Assembly: GCA_019918135.1 (NCBI GenBank)
Contig: WBZZ01002425.1
Coordinates: forward strand, 46,001 to 110,000
DNA from: Paulinella micropora
Taxonomy: Eukaryota; Cercozoa; Imbricatea; Euglyphida; Paulinellidae
Direction: 5' to 3'
Length of the DNA: 64,000 nt
In this document: piece after piece, positions 29,487 to 37,992 of the stretch
How the letters are laid out: each line of letters begins with the position of its first letter
Numbering within the stretch: position 1 is the first letter of the stretch
The notes under the pieces: model-generated
What the model saw: only the letters and a program-made list of their open reading frames with translations
What the model was told of the DNA's origin: nothing
Database searches by the model: none
Program-made: the position numbers and the translations under genes

Positions 29487-30585
29487 GTGCGGCGCTCGCG
29501 GGTTTGTGTGAACGACTCCCAAAGCATCGGGTCGTGCCGGGGCCACTCGCGGCGCTGGCGGAGGAAACGCCGGCTGACGGACGGCGGCACTACCAAGGAG
29601 GCCTCGCCCGCAGTGACGAAGAAAGAGGGCAAGCCGCGGGAAACGACAAAGAAGCGGGAACAAGGGCCCGTGTCGGGGCACATTGCACATCACGCCCAAG
29701 GCGGGCGGGACTACCAATTGCGAGTAAATGCCTGCGGTGCTCTGTACAGTCGAGCTAGCAAACCGTCGCACGGCTGGACAGGGTGGAGACCTGCGTGCTC
29801 AAGTTGCTGGCACAGAGACAAGGTTGTCGCCAGCGGCAACCACTGGGCAGAAGACGGGCAGCAACGGTTCAAGCTCTGTGCGGACCACGCGAAAGAGTGA
29901 GGCTGCCACCGGGTGCGGTACCCTTGCGAGGCGTGCCGAGGCCAGCTTCCCCGACGAGCAGGGCCGCCCACGAATATGTGCGAACCACGCGTTTGCACGC
30001 GGCTTGATTCCTAAGCCGGCCGCGGGCTGCTCGATCGCCGCGTGCAGGCTGTGGGATAGGCTCGAACAAGCGCTGGGCTGCAGGATCCAGCGCAAGCACT
30101 TTACGAACGGCTCCGACGTGCCGCAAGGCTCCGAGTTTGGTGTCCCGGGCACGAAGCTGCTGCTGGATGGCTACGACGCGGCCCGTAACTGCGTGTATGA
30201 GTTCCATGGGAACGCGTACCACGGCTTTCCCCCGGGCCACGCCAAGTACGCCGAAGGTAGGTCGTCTGTCAGCGGGCGCCGCAATCGAGACTTGTACCGG
30301 GAGACGATGGTTCGCATGTACTTTGTGCGCCAGAAGATGCCGGCCGGCTGTCGCGTGTTTTACGCCTGGGAGCACGAGTATGCCACGATCAACGACAAGC
30401 CGCTGGCCACTGCATCAGCCATCCTGCACGAGCTACCCTCCCCGGCGGATGAAATCCGGAAAATCGGAGGAAATGTGGCGCTGCCTGCCTTGGACGGCAG
30501 TGAGGCACCACATAGAACAAAAAGAATGCGCGACAAGGACACACGAGAGAAAAACGAAGCGAAAAAGAGGAGAAAAAAGATGTAG
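29487..30585 (+). CDS. Cys/His zinc-motif protein with Vsr-like endonuclease domain, frameshifted in its N-terminal part
   Basis: The C-terminal 180 residues (from about 30,030) read LWDRLEQALGCRIQRKHFTN, GVPGTKLLLDGYDAARNCVYEFHGNAYHGFPPGHAKY and RNRDLYRETMVRMYF (split here for length: LLLDGYD, then VYEFHGNAYHG). D-G-Y...Y-E-F-H-G-x-x-x-H-G is the active-site pattern of a Vsr/PD-(D/E)XK-like nuclease family known from large DNA viruses and polinton-like elements. Upstream are C/H motifs (CSSCW, LCADHAKE, ICANHAFARGL) like the short Cys/His repeats of EsV-1-7 type. The first ends in another frame at 29,900, so one shift is needed. The C-terminus is Lys/Arg-rich. TAG ends it, and ATTAAA follows at 30,659. 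It is likely a DNA nuclease. Confidence 0.6.
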
Positions 30586-30652
30586 GCGGTGAGCCATGTT
30601 TCTCCGAAAGCGACTGCGTAGCGTCGGTTGATTGATTACCAAGGTGAAAAAG

Positions 30653-30703
30653 TTTTTTATTAAAGCTCGACAACATCTTACGCTTGGCACTAAGTATCAG
30701 AGG
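30653..30703 (+). terminator. 3'-UTR-type element (ATTAAAGCTCGACA...CTTGGCACT)
   Basis: TATTAAAGCTCGACAACATC then TTACGCTTGGCACTAAG lies 70 bp after the nuclease stop. Close relatives follow the RING gene (33,835) and the LRR gene (35,680), which suggests a shared mRNA 3'-end or poly(A) element. It could instead be a dispersed repeat. Confidence 0.4.
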
Positions 30704-30874
30704 CGGGGCGGCCGCCAACTCGAACGGAGGGGGGCGCCCCCCATATCCCACACACACAGACACTATTTTCTTGTAATAAGGGGGGGAGGCACCTCCCTAC
30801 TGGCACCAACTCTTGAAAACCCCTGCTAGGGCGTCCGGGCATATCTCCGCCCCCCCCCCCCCCCCCGCAGTCTG

Positions 30875-31020
30875 TTTCTTTTGTCTTTGGGCAAAAGATT
30901 AAAAAAATCCTCTTGTCATATTTTTCATATTTTTCCTACCTTGCGCACGGTGGCCGAGCCATGGCACGGACAGGACGCAGTAGGGGGTCGAGAGGCCCCT
31001 GTCCACCTGGGTACGTTGAC
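30875..31020 (+). repeat. direct repeat of about 145 bp, copy 1 (copy 2 31,286-31,430)
   Basis: Shared order: C-run, TTTCTTTTG..TTGGGCAAAA, CATATTTTTCATATTTTTCC, TTGCGCACGGTGGC-GAGC, GGCACGGACAGGACGC, GTCGGGGG-like and GTCCACCTGG. Divergence is low but includes homopolymer-length changes. I see no convincing coding frame in either copy. Confidence 0.8.
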
Positions 31021-31059
31021 TACCGTCCATCCATCCGCCGCAGGGCCGTGCTGGAGCAC

Positions 31060-31285
31060 GGTGGGCAAGATGAAAAAATAGGAAAAAATGAAAAGTGGGA
31101 AAAAAAAATTTGGGGATGCGTTGGCACGCCCAAACAAGGGACGAGGGGGGGGGGGGAGGGTAGCAGGAGGCAAGGGGAACAAGGGGACGGGGGGGGGGGG
31201 GGTGGGGGGGACAGGCACTTCCCTGCCCCTTCTCTCCCCCCCCCCTTCCTCTTCCTCCCTTCCCTCCCCTCCCCCCCGCCCCCGT
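31060..31285. repeat. homopolymer-rich spacer between the direct repeats
   Basis: Long A, G and C runs (G8-G12 at about 31,144-31,210, C-runs to 31,280). There is no gene. Confidence 0.7.
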
Positions 31286-31430
31286 TTATTTCTTTTGTTG
31301 GGCAAAAAAAAATATTTCCTCTTTTCATATTTTTCATATTTTTCCTATCTTGCGCACGGTGGCTGAGCTATGTGGCACGGACAGGACGCCGTCGGGGGTC
31401 GTGAGGCCCTTGTCCACCTGGCACATTGAC
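31286..31430 (+). repeat. direct repeat of about 145 bp, copy 2
   Basis: See 30,875-31,020. A three-copy element (GCGCGCTAAGAATGTA...) begins 17 bp after it. Confidence 0.8.
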
Positions 31431-31446
31431 CACAAAGCCCGGGGCG

Positions 31447-31520
31447 CGCTAAGAATGTAAACAAAATTAATAAAATTCCTGACAAAGCTTTAATCTTGGC
31501 ACTGAGGACTAAGAGAGGGA
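31447..31520 (+). repeat. 75-bp dispersed element, copy 1 of 3
   Basis: GCGCGCTAAGAATGTA, A-rich ATTAATAAAA, TCCTGACAAAG, TTTAATCTTGGCACTGA and AGAGAGGGAGAG. Other copies: 33,716-33,803 and 36,020-36,103. It shares the CTTGGCACTGA core with the elements at 30,653 and 35,680. Confidence 0.75.
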
Positions 31521-31874
31521 GAGGCAAGGGGCAGAAAGAAGCCAAGAAAAAAAAATGTAATTAAAAAGTCTCGACAAGGGAGAAGGAAAGAGAAGGGGGG
31601 AGGGAGGGCTTAGTTGAGGCGTCTCATGTATTTATTTTTTTTGTAGCTTCTGTGACCTTCCCCTCCCCGTTCCCCCGCTCCTTGAGCCCCCTGGGCTCAG
31701 GGGAGGGGAGAGGGGAGATGGCAGAAAGGATCTTTGGACACGGGGGGGGCGCCCCTTGGCTTTATGGGCCCTGTCTCGACTACAAACTCCGTCTAAGCTA
31801 TCCGACGAGTGACTTCTCCGATGAGGCGGCGCACTCTCTGGGGCCGAGAGGCAAGGCCCCCCGAGTCTTTCTTT

Positions 31875-31895
31875 CAGCCCGCGCCAGCGGGCTGG
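31875..31895. repeat. GC-rich hairpin repeat, copy 1
   Basis: Stem CAGCCCGC, loop GCCA, stem GCGGGCTG. Identical copies lie at 32,358-32,378 and 34,345-34,365, both followed by GA(G/A)GGACATCAAAGC. Variants with a TTGC loop lie at 32,001-32,019 and 33,949-33,970. Confidence 0.8.
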
Positions 31896-32357
31896 CAGCC
31901 AAAGCAGACGAGACGCAGGTGCCTAAAAAAAAAGTTTAGTCTGAACAAGAAAGCGTACAAGACGCCCCCGCTGAAAACACTCACGTGCAGAATCTACCCA
32001 CCCCGCTTGCGCGGGCTGGAGGGTAGCATGCGGGGCCTTTAAGGGGGGGGGGGGGGGGGGGGCGGGGGGCAGGCCCCCCGGGGCGACTTTGATTTGGATA
32101 CTCTGCGCCTGCGGTTTGCGCAAGAAGATAGTAAATTCGTGCGAGCTAGACCGTGGCTTCTTCGGTCCCCTACGACATCCGCGCGGTCGCCATTCGGGAC
32201 CTGCAAGCAGCGAGGGCCTCTGCTATCTCAAATCTTTGCCAGAAGGGCAAGTTCTTTCACTGGAAGAAGAGAGTCAATATCCGTAAGTGGGGGGAGCGCA
32301 GGTCAACCCGGGGGGCAAGCCCCCGCGCCCCCCCCCCCCCCCCTCGTACAGGCCTTC

Positions 32358-32390
32358 CAGCCCGCGCCAGCGGGCTGGAGGGACATCAAA
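32358..32390. repeat. GC-rich hairpin repeat, copy 2
   Basis: Same hairpin as at 31,875. It is preceded by ACAGGCCTTC and followed by GACATCAAAGCC. In one frame the repeat reads QPAPAGWRDIKAA and in copy 3 QPAPAGWKDIKAL, so the flank is conserved too. Confidence 0.8.
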
Positions 32391-32686
32391 GCCGCGAAGA
32401 CGTACAGCTGCCAGTGGTGCGCTTTTTGGCACGGTCTCTGGGGGGGGGGGGGGGTGGTTCACCTTCTCAAGATTTCAATCCGATCTGACCTGTCCTCTTG
32501 TGCGTGCTGGAAGGAGAAAAGGGGGCGGGGAGAGGGGGGGGGGGGCGCAAGGAAAGCACTTTACAAGCTTTTACAATATGTCAGACTGTATTGTAATTTA
32601 AAAGGAAATAAGACCACAGCTTCTTTCTGTTCTGTGGGGCCCAAGGCATACATCAAAGTACCGAACCAGTAAGCCACCCCGACGCG

Positions 32687-33572
32687 ATGCAAAGAAGGAA
32701 GAGACTAAACAAAATTATGCCTCGTCGGCTGAAGGAGAAGGCTCCACAACTCGCGGACCTGACGCAGCAATTACAAGTACTCAAAGCGCAAAAAGAAGAG
32801 GCCCAGCTCGAAGTAGAGACCACCAAGAAGGCATTGGAGGAAGAGCAAGTGAAGTGGGATCATTTAAGTGACAGGCTGATACAAAAGGCGGAAAAAAAGG
32901 TGAGATCTTATGAACGCGAGGAAGCAACAAACACAGAAAATTATGAACAAAGGTGTAAGGAACACAAGGCGAAAATTCAAAAGTTGGATAAACTGGAAGA
33001 GGCCCGACAAAACCAGTTCGAGCAGGCAAAAGCAAAAGGTAAGGAAGAGCTTAAAAACCTTAGACAACTAGAATGTGACTTATCACGACAAATAAAAGAT
33101 AAAAACAACCAACTGCGTATCGCCAAAGAAGGCCTGGCCAAGCTAGAAGCACGGGGCAATACGCACAAGCTGCGCACAAGCAACAAGAGAAGCAAGGAAG
33201 AAAGACAAATCTCGGAGCAAGAACGAGCTGCGACAGGTTCGAATACAACTAGCTTTTTGTACAACAAGCCTAGCACAGACCGAGGCGGAGTCGACCGATC
33301 TTAGACAGAAGACCGCCAATGCACAGCAACAATTAGCCGCCGCGGCCGCTCAACTGCGGCTGGCCTGGAGCGAGTTGCAACCACCAGGCGAAGAGAACAA
33401 GGACAGCCGCGAGTGTAGCGTTTGTTTGGAGGAGGACGGAGAAACCGTCAGTGCTAAGCAAGCGCTGCTGCCTTGCGGGCACGTGTTTTGCCAAGGTTGT
33501 GCGACGTCCGTAAAAGAGTGCCCGACTTGCAGAACACAAGTACAATCGAGACTAAAACTTATATTTCCCTAG
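32687..33572 (+). CDS. coiled-coil protein with C-terminal RING finger, one frameshift
   Basis: From ATG 32,687 a 190-residue highly charged helix is seen (LTQQLQVLKAQKEEAQLEVE, then KKALEEEQVKWDHLSDRL and LECDLSRQIKDKNNQLRIA), typical of a coiled coil. Between about 33,170 and 33,300 the reading moves by one base: coiled-coil-like text continues as TEAESTDLRQKTANAQQQLA. A C3HC4 RING follows: CSVCLEEDGE..., LLPCGHVFCQGCATSV, KECPTCRTQV. RING proteins of this layout are usually E3 ubiquitin ligases, with the coiled coil for oligomerisation or target binding. TAG ends it at 33,572. Copies of the 3' elements follow at 33,716 and 33,835. Confidence 0.75.
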
Positions 33573-33715
33573 GCGCAGGCAGCCCGCAAGGGGCAATATG
33601 GATAGATCGCTCGCGGCCATTAAACAGGTAATATAAATAAGACGTTTTCCTGTGAGTACAAAGGGACCGGAAGAGAAAAGAGCGGGGGGGGGGGGGGAGG
33701 GGGGAAGGGCAGGGG

Positions 33716-33870
33716 CGCGCTAAGAATGTACAAGAAAAGAATTAATAAAAAAATCCCTGACAAAATTTCAATCTTGGTACTGAAAATCAGGAGAGGGAGA
33801 GGGGGGAGGGGGCCGCGCCAAGAAAGCGTAATTTTTTTTATTAAAGATCGACAAAGTCTTACTAAGTGGG
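33716..33870 (+). repeat. 75-bp dispersed element copy 2 and CTCGAC-type 3' element
   Basis: GCGCGCTAAGAATGTACAAG to CTTGGTACTGAAAATCAGGA covers 33,716-33,803. After a G-run come TATTAAAGATCGACAAAGTC and TTACTAAG at 33,835-33,868. Both lie downstream of the RING gene. Confidence 0.65.
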
Positions 33871-34283
33871 GTGTGACTCTTCCTGGCCCTTCTTTTTCTC
33901 TGTACGACGACGTGGCTTGGGGAGCATCGGTTACGCACACACACACACAGCCCGCTTGCGCGCGCCGGCAGCGAGTACGGGAAAGGTTTAGAAAAAGCAA
34001 AAGAATGGAGTCGAGCGCAAAGACCCACGCAACTATGAATCAAATTAAAAAAGACAGAAACGGAGTCTGCTTATTAAAAGAAAGTCTGCCTAATTTTCTT
34101 CCCCATCCGCCCTTTTCTTTTCTCTCTCCTTCCCGCCCCTCTCCTCTCCTTGAACCCCCCGGACTCAGGGGGGCTCAGGGGGGGGGGGGGGGAAGAAGAA
34201 AAAAAAATGGGGGCCGCCCTCCCCTCTGCGGGCTTCAAAAAAAGTTTACCTATTTTTGCTCCCCCTCTAAAGCCACAAATTTA

Positions 34284-34306
34284 ACCTGGTCACTTTGTGA
34301 CCAGGT
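34284..34306. other. perfect 10-bp hairpin
   Basis: ACCTGGTCAC, loop TTT, GTGACCAGGT, 40 bp before the third GCCCGC hairpin copy. With no U-run after it, it is not a bacterial-style terminator. Its role is unknown. Confidence 0.7.
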
Positions 34307-34344
34307 ACAGGAATGGCTACAAGAAGACCCTCGCACAGGCCCCC

Positions 34345-34377
34345 CAGCCCGCGCCAGCGGGCTGGAAGGACATCAAA
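34345..34377. repeat. GC-rich hairpin repeat, copy 3
   Basis: The same 21-bp hairpin as at 31,875 and 32,358, preceded by GCACAGGCCCCC and followed by AAGGACATCAAAGCT. Confidence 0.8.
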
Positions 34378-34529
34378 GCTCTCGACTACTCCAAATCTCT
34401 TTCTCTGTCTCTCTATTTTTCTTTTCTTTTTTTTTTTTGTACTTCTCCGCCACAAGTCCTAAAAAAAAACGCGGTAGATGGGGTGCCGCGGTGCTCGGGC
34501 AAAAAGCGCAAAAAAGGAACTCTTTCGCA

Positions 34530-35539
34530 CAGCCATCGCCAGCTGCCGACAGACGTGGTCCGGCTTCTTCCTGCCTTCCACCTAAAGCAGCGTTGCTCGC
34601 GCTACGCGCGCGCGGCGCTTCGATTGTACACGCGGTGGTGTACCGCGCGGCGTTTGAGGGCTCGGGCGGCTTGGCGGAGTGCGCCGACTGCCTGCGCGGC
34701 GCTCGCTCGCTGCGACTGGTGTCATGGAGGAGCGCGGCGCGCGCCGACGACATCAAAGCCCTGGCCGGCCTCACAGGCCTGGAGCAGCTGTCGTTTGAGT
34801 ACTGCCGGGCCTTCGCCACGACCCTACTATCGCCGCTAGCCGCGTTGGTCCGGCTTGCCCGGGCTCGCTTCGTCAGGTGTGGCTGGCTGCCCGCCCTAGA
34901 CTGGCTCGCGCAGCTCCCGGCGCTGGCGGAGCTCGACCTGGCAGGCTCCTACCAAAGACGCGACGGCCTCGACGCGCTGCTGCGGCTGCTGCCCCGCCTG
35001 CGCGTGTTGTCGCTGTCCGACTACAAGAGCCATCGTTGTCCGGGGGGGCTGGCCGAGGTCGCCGAGCTCAGGAGCTTGCGTTTTCCCGCCGCACGCCCCG
35101 TATGCCGGACTTTCTTGAATGCCTGGCCCGCCTGCCCGAGCTAAGGAGTCTGGCCTGGCACGACACCTACGGCATGCTCGACGACTCGTCCACAAACGCT
35201 AGCGTCAGGCTGCGTGTCGAAAGACACTCTGCAACGCGGCGCTGCGCTCCTCGCGCTTTTTCAGCTGCCTGCCAAACCTGCGCGTGCTGGCTGACCTTCA
35301 CCAAGGCTTTGTTCTTGTCGGAGCTGGACCACATCGTGGCGGTGGCCGAAGATGTCGTGCTGTCCGGCTGCCTTTGTCTGCGCGGGCTGCGTTTCGGCAG
35401 TGCGCCCAGGCTGCAGACGCTAACAATCACCGACTGTACAACTGAGCTCGACCTGTGGGCCATGGGCCCCACGCCGCGCCTGCGCGCGCTGGCGCTGGAA
35501 AACGTGGCAGCCGGACCGCTCCACGCTGTCGAGCCTTAG
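34530..35539 (+). pseudogene. F-box-like/leucine-rich-repeat protein, two frameshifts
   Basis: An F-box-like start (LPTDVVRLLPAFHLKQRCS, about 34,540-34,595) is followed by LRRs in the next frame: GLAECADCLRGARSLRLVSW, LAGLTGLEQLSFEYC, LAQLPALAELDLAGSYQ, LLRLLPRLRVLSLSDYKSH and LAEVAELRSLRF. Near 35,090 the homology moves to a third frame: DFLECLARLPELRSLAWHD, APRLQTLTITDC, PTPRLRALALENVAA, ending at TAG 35,539. Such proteins are substrate receptors of SCF ubiquitin ligases, and F-box genes are common in giant viruses. The 3' element follows at 35,680. It is a pseudogene unless the GC-rich runs are misread. Confidence 0.65.
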
Positions 35540-35677
35540 CCTAAGCAGGACGCCGCTCGATCAGCAAAATGGCCGGGACTTGCAGCTGTTGAAGAAAGAC
35601 ATCGCGTGCGACTTCTCAGGAGCGCTTTGGTGGTCGACATGTGCAGCCCCGCGCCAAGCTAGTGCGAAAAATAATTT

Positions 35678-35725
35678 TTAATAAAGCTCGACTGTCTTAC
35701 ACTTGGCACTGAAAACTAGTAACAT
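35678..35725 (+). terminator. 3'-UTR-type element (AATAAAGCTCGACTGTCTTACACTT...)
   Basis: TTAATAAAGCTCGACTGTCT, TACACTTGGCACTGAAAACTAG, 140 bp after the LRR stop. It carries a canonical AATAAA. It matches the elements at 30,653 and 33,835. Confidence 0.45.
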
Positions 35726-36019
35726 GACAAGGAAGAGCTGGCGGAAATGCTTGCACACCAGGTTCCAGATAGCGGCTTCCTCGAAACCTGCCAGGTCCCT
35801 TGCCCTGCAGCTGGCCGGCCGGTCCTTCTTAGCACAAAAGACGCACAATCTGCGTGACGCTTGTGAGACTTAGCAAGTTTTTTGGGGGGGAAATATTTTT
35901 TATTTTAATAAAAGGAATTTGCTAAGGATGTTTTCGCTGCAGAGCTCTTGTGCAATTCCCCGCGGTGGTCATACACTTTTTGCCGCCGCTGGTTTCGGAA
36001 TGGGAAAAGGGGGGGGGGG

Positions 36020-36103
36020 GGCGCGCTAAGAATGTACAAAAAAAAATACAAAAAAAAATCCTTGACAAAGTTTTAATCTTGGCGCTGAAAACTAAGAAAG
36101 GGA
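36020..36103 (+). repeat. 75-bp dispersed element, copy 3
   Basis: GCGCGCTAAGAATGTACAAA, A-runs, CCTTGACAAAGTTTTAATCT, TGGCGCTGAAAACTAAG, directly after a run of about 13 G. It lies between the two convergent LRR genes. Confidence 0.75.
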
Positions 36104-36367
36104 GAAGATGTGTGTGCAACCCCCCGGCACCGCGTTCTTTTGACAGCAAAACATCCTCGATCATCTTCCACGTAGACAGGGGTCGACTGCTGTAATTCAT
36201 TCTCATTGCGAGCGCACCCCGCCAGTTGGATCTGCATGATGACGGTAAACCACGCGGGCGGTTGCTTTGAAGGCATCGCTGTGAATTTTTCGCTCTGGCG
36301 CCCCCCCCCCCCCTTGTTTTCTGTTCTACTATCTGACTGATTTAGGAACGGGAGTAAGGCTTTGCAA

Positions 36368-37495
36368 TCATGACCTTTCACGTTTTAAACGACGCCGTAA
36401 ACTATCATCTGCCCTACGTTGTGCTTTCCTAACAAACGTAATGAACGAGATGGTGAGATTAGGCTTGATTGCTAGAAACGGCTGTTTGTCCCTAGTGATG
36501 TTGGAAATCTGTAGAAAACTCAAGTCTTTCAGGCTAGGCAGAATTGCTAACAATTCCTTTACTATATTACTGTCTTTCCAATATTCATCCGTCAGCACCC
36601 ATAATTTCCGCAGTCTGGGAACCTTGCGCAGTAAAAAAACCTTAAACCGATTCAGTTCCAGGGAAGACCTGCATTCCTTGATACGCAGAACGTGCAATTG
36701 CTGCCAGTCCTCCAGCCGGCAGATGCTTTCCGTATCAAGATCCAGGCTGTGAAGTCCTGCAACAAGCTCTGGCAACACTACTGCATTTAAGTTCCATAAA
36801 TTGCACTTACACAGTGCCAGGTGCGTTAGATGCGCTGTGTTCATGATGCTGCTCATTACTGGAAGACGACACTTGTGGAGGCGGAGTTCCTGCAATTGTG
36901 GAGGCAGGGTCCACACATTGATAGGCTCGTGGTGATTGAAATGCGAAAAGCACATGTTTCCTAGCGAGAGCCTACGGAGGTTTCTGGCGGAAGCGAGCTT
37001 GAAAGGCAAATGCGGATGCATGGTTGTAACCAAGCCGGATGGTGGATCCGCAAAGACGCTCAGGTTTGTTAGGCCTTTTGGCAAACAAGCTGGATCAAGA
37101 AACGGTCAAGACAACGCGCATCGTGGTAAACACCGTTTACGGTTAGTGACAAGAGATCGGGCATATTATTAAAATCGAGCAGTTCTGGAAGCCCCGTCAG
37201 AGAGTAAGTTCTCGTATATAAGGAAATTTAAGCTCGGCAGGCATTTCTTACAATATATTCAACTTTGTATACGGCCCGTTGTTTTACCGTCGGCTACCAC
37301 GTCTTGCAGCATAAGGATCATTTTTGCGCTGATGGATTTACACCTTCGGCAGACTTTTGGCAAGACATTCACGTACCAGCTTAGATCTTTCGTGATTAGA
37401 CTAGCAATAAGCAACATCAAGTCCTCACAGAACAGCACACTTTCCATGACCTCCACCGGTTCCAGAGACGATGAGTTACGTTGCTTAACATCCAT
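36368..37495 (-). pseudogene. second F-box-like/LRR protein, frameshifted
   Basis: The start frame (37,495-37,259) carries an F-box-like helix set: FCEDLMLLIASLITKDLSWY, NVLPKVCRRCKSIS. From about 37,250 to 37,090 LRR text appears in shifting frames (SLTGLPELLDFNNMPDLLSL). The main frame, 37,084-36,368, has about eight LRRs: LASARNLRRLSLGNMCF, LPPQLQELRLHKC, MNTAHLTHLALCKCN, LVAGLHSLDLDTES, WQQLHVLRIKEC, KVPRLRKLWVLTDE, ILPSLKDLSFLQIS. It ends in a basic tail and TGA. It is less GC-rich than its neighbours and lies tail-to-tail with the LRR gene at 34.5 kb. A role as an SCF substrate receptor is inferred from the family. Confidence 0.65.
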
Positions 37496-37499
37496 TTTT

Positions 37500-37985
37500 T
37501 TCTTCTTTTTGAAAATGAGGACATCGTTAATAGCACTTTATTTGCATCCTGTACCGCTCAGTAATGGAGAGAGGAGAAATTTTTTCTGTGCGGTAGCACC
37601 AGTGTCAACATTGCTGGTGCTTTTGCAGTCTGGATTGCCGGCTTTTGTTATCGCCATCGACAGGGGGTGTGTGTGTGGAAAGGGGAGAGAAGAAGGGAGA
37701 GAAGAGGGGGAGGCGCCCCCTTTTCTCTGGCGCCCCCCCTCTGAGCTCGGGGAGACAGTGGCGGCGTGTGCGGGGACCCTTCTAAGCTCAGCGTCCAAAC
37801 TTGAGCTTATTGAAACCTGGCCTCCTTTAGCTCACCGTAAACTAAACTCGGCCCGTTTTGGCTCGCGCCCCCCCCTCTACTGTTTGCTTTGGATTTTTTT
37901 CTTCTTTCTCCTGTTTCTCTCCCGAGTGTTGTATCAAGGTTATATAATAAATCAAATGTCCAATCAACAGGCCACTCCGCCCAAA
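37500..37985. other. intergenic stretch with homopolymers
   Basis: G/A-rich and C-rich runs (37,680-37,740, 37,868-37,874) and short open frames without family features. The upstream region of the LRR gene (minus) and that of the ADP-ribosylglycohydrolase-like gene (plus) must both lie here, so the two are divergent. Confidence 0.5.
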
Positions 37986-37992
37986 AAAGGTT

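Larger units (their letters stand above)
31521..32680. other. gene-poor stretch with hairpin repeats
   Basis: Open frames here (for example plus 32,094-32,672) are Pro/Gly/Arg-rich and cross G-runs, so I do not call them genes. The stretch contains three copies of the GCCCGC hairpin repeat and several C/G homopolymers. A short amphipathic piece (YLKSLPEGQVLSLEEESQYP) at about 32,220-32,285 could be a relic. Confidence 0.5.

Noticed and set aside
32094..32672. 192-codon plus frame containing the hairpin repeat
   Set aside because: Crosses several G/C runs, has Pro/Gly/Arg-rich composition, and the repeated QPAPAGW piece is the hairpin repeat itself.
33726..34500. 5' half of a 472-codon plus frame before the LRR region
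   Set aside because: It starts in the 75-bp repeat and runs through homopolymers. Only the part after about 34,530 has F-box/LRR features.
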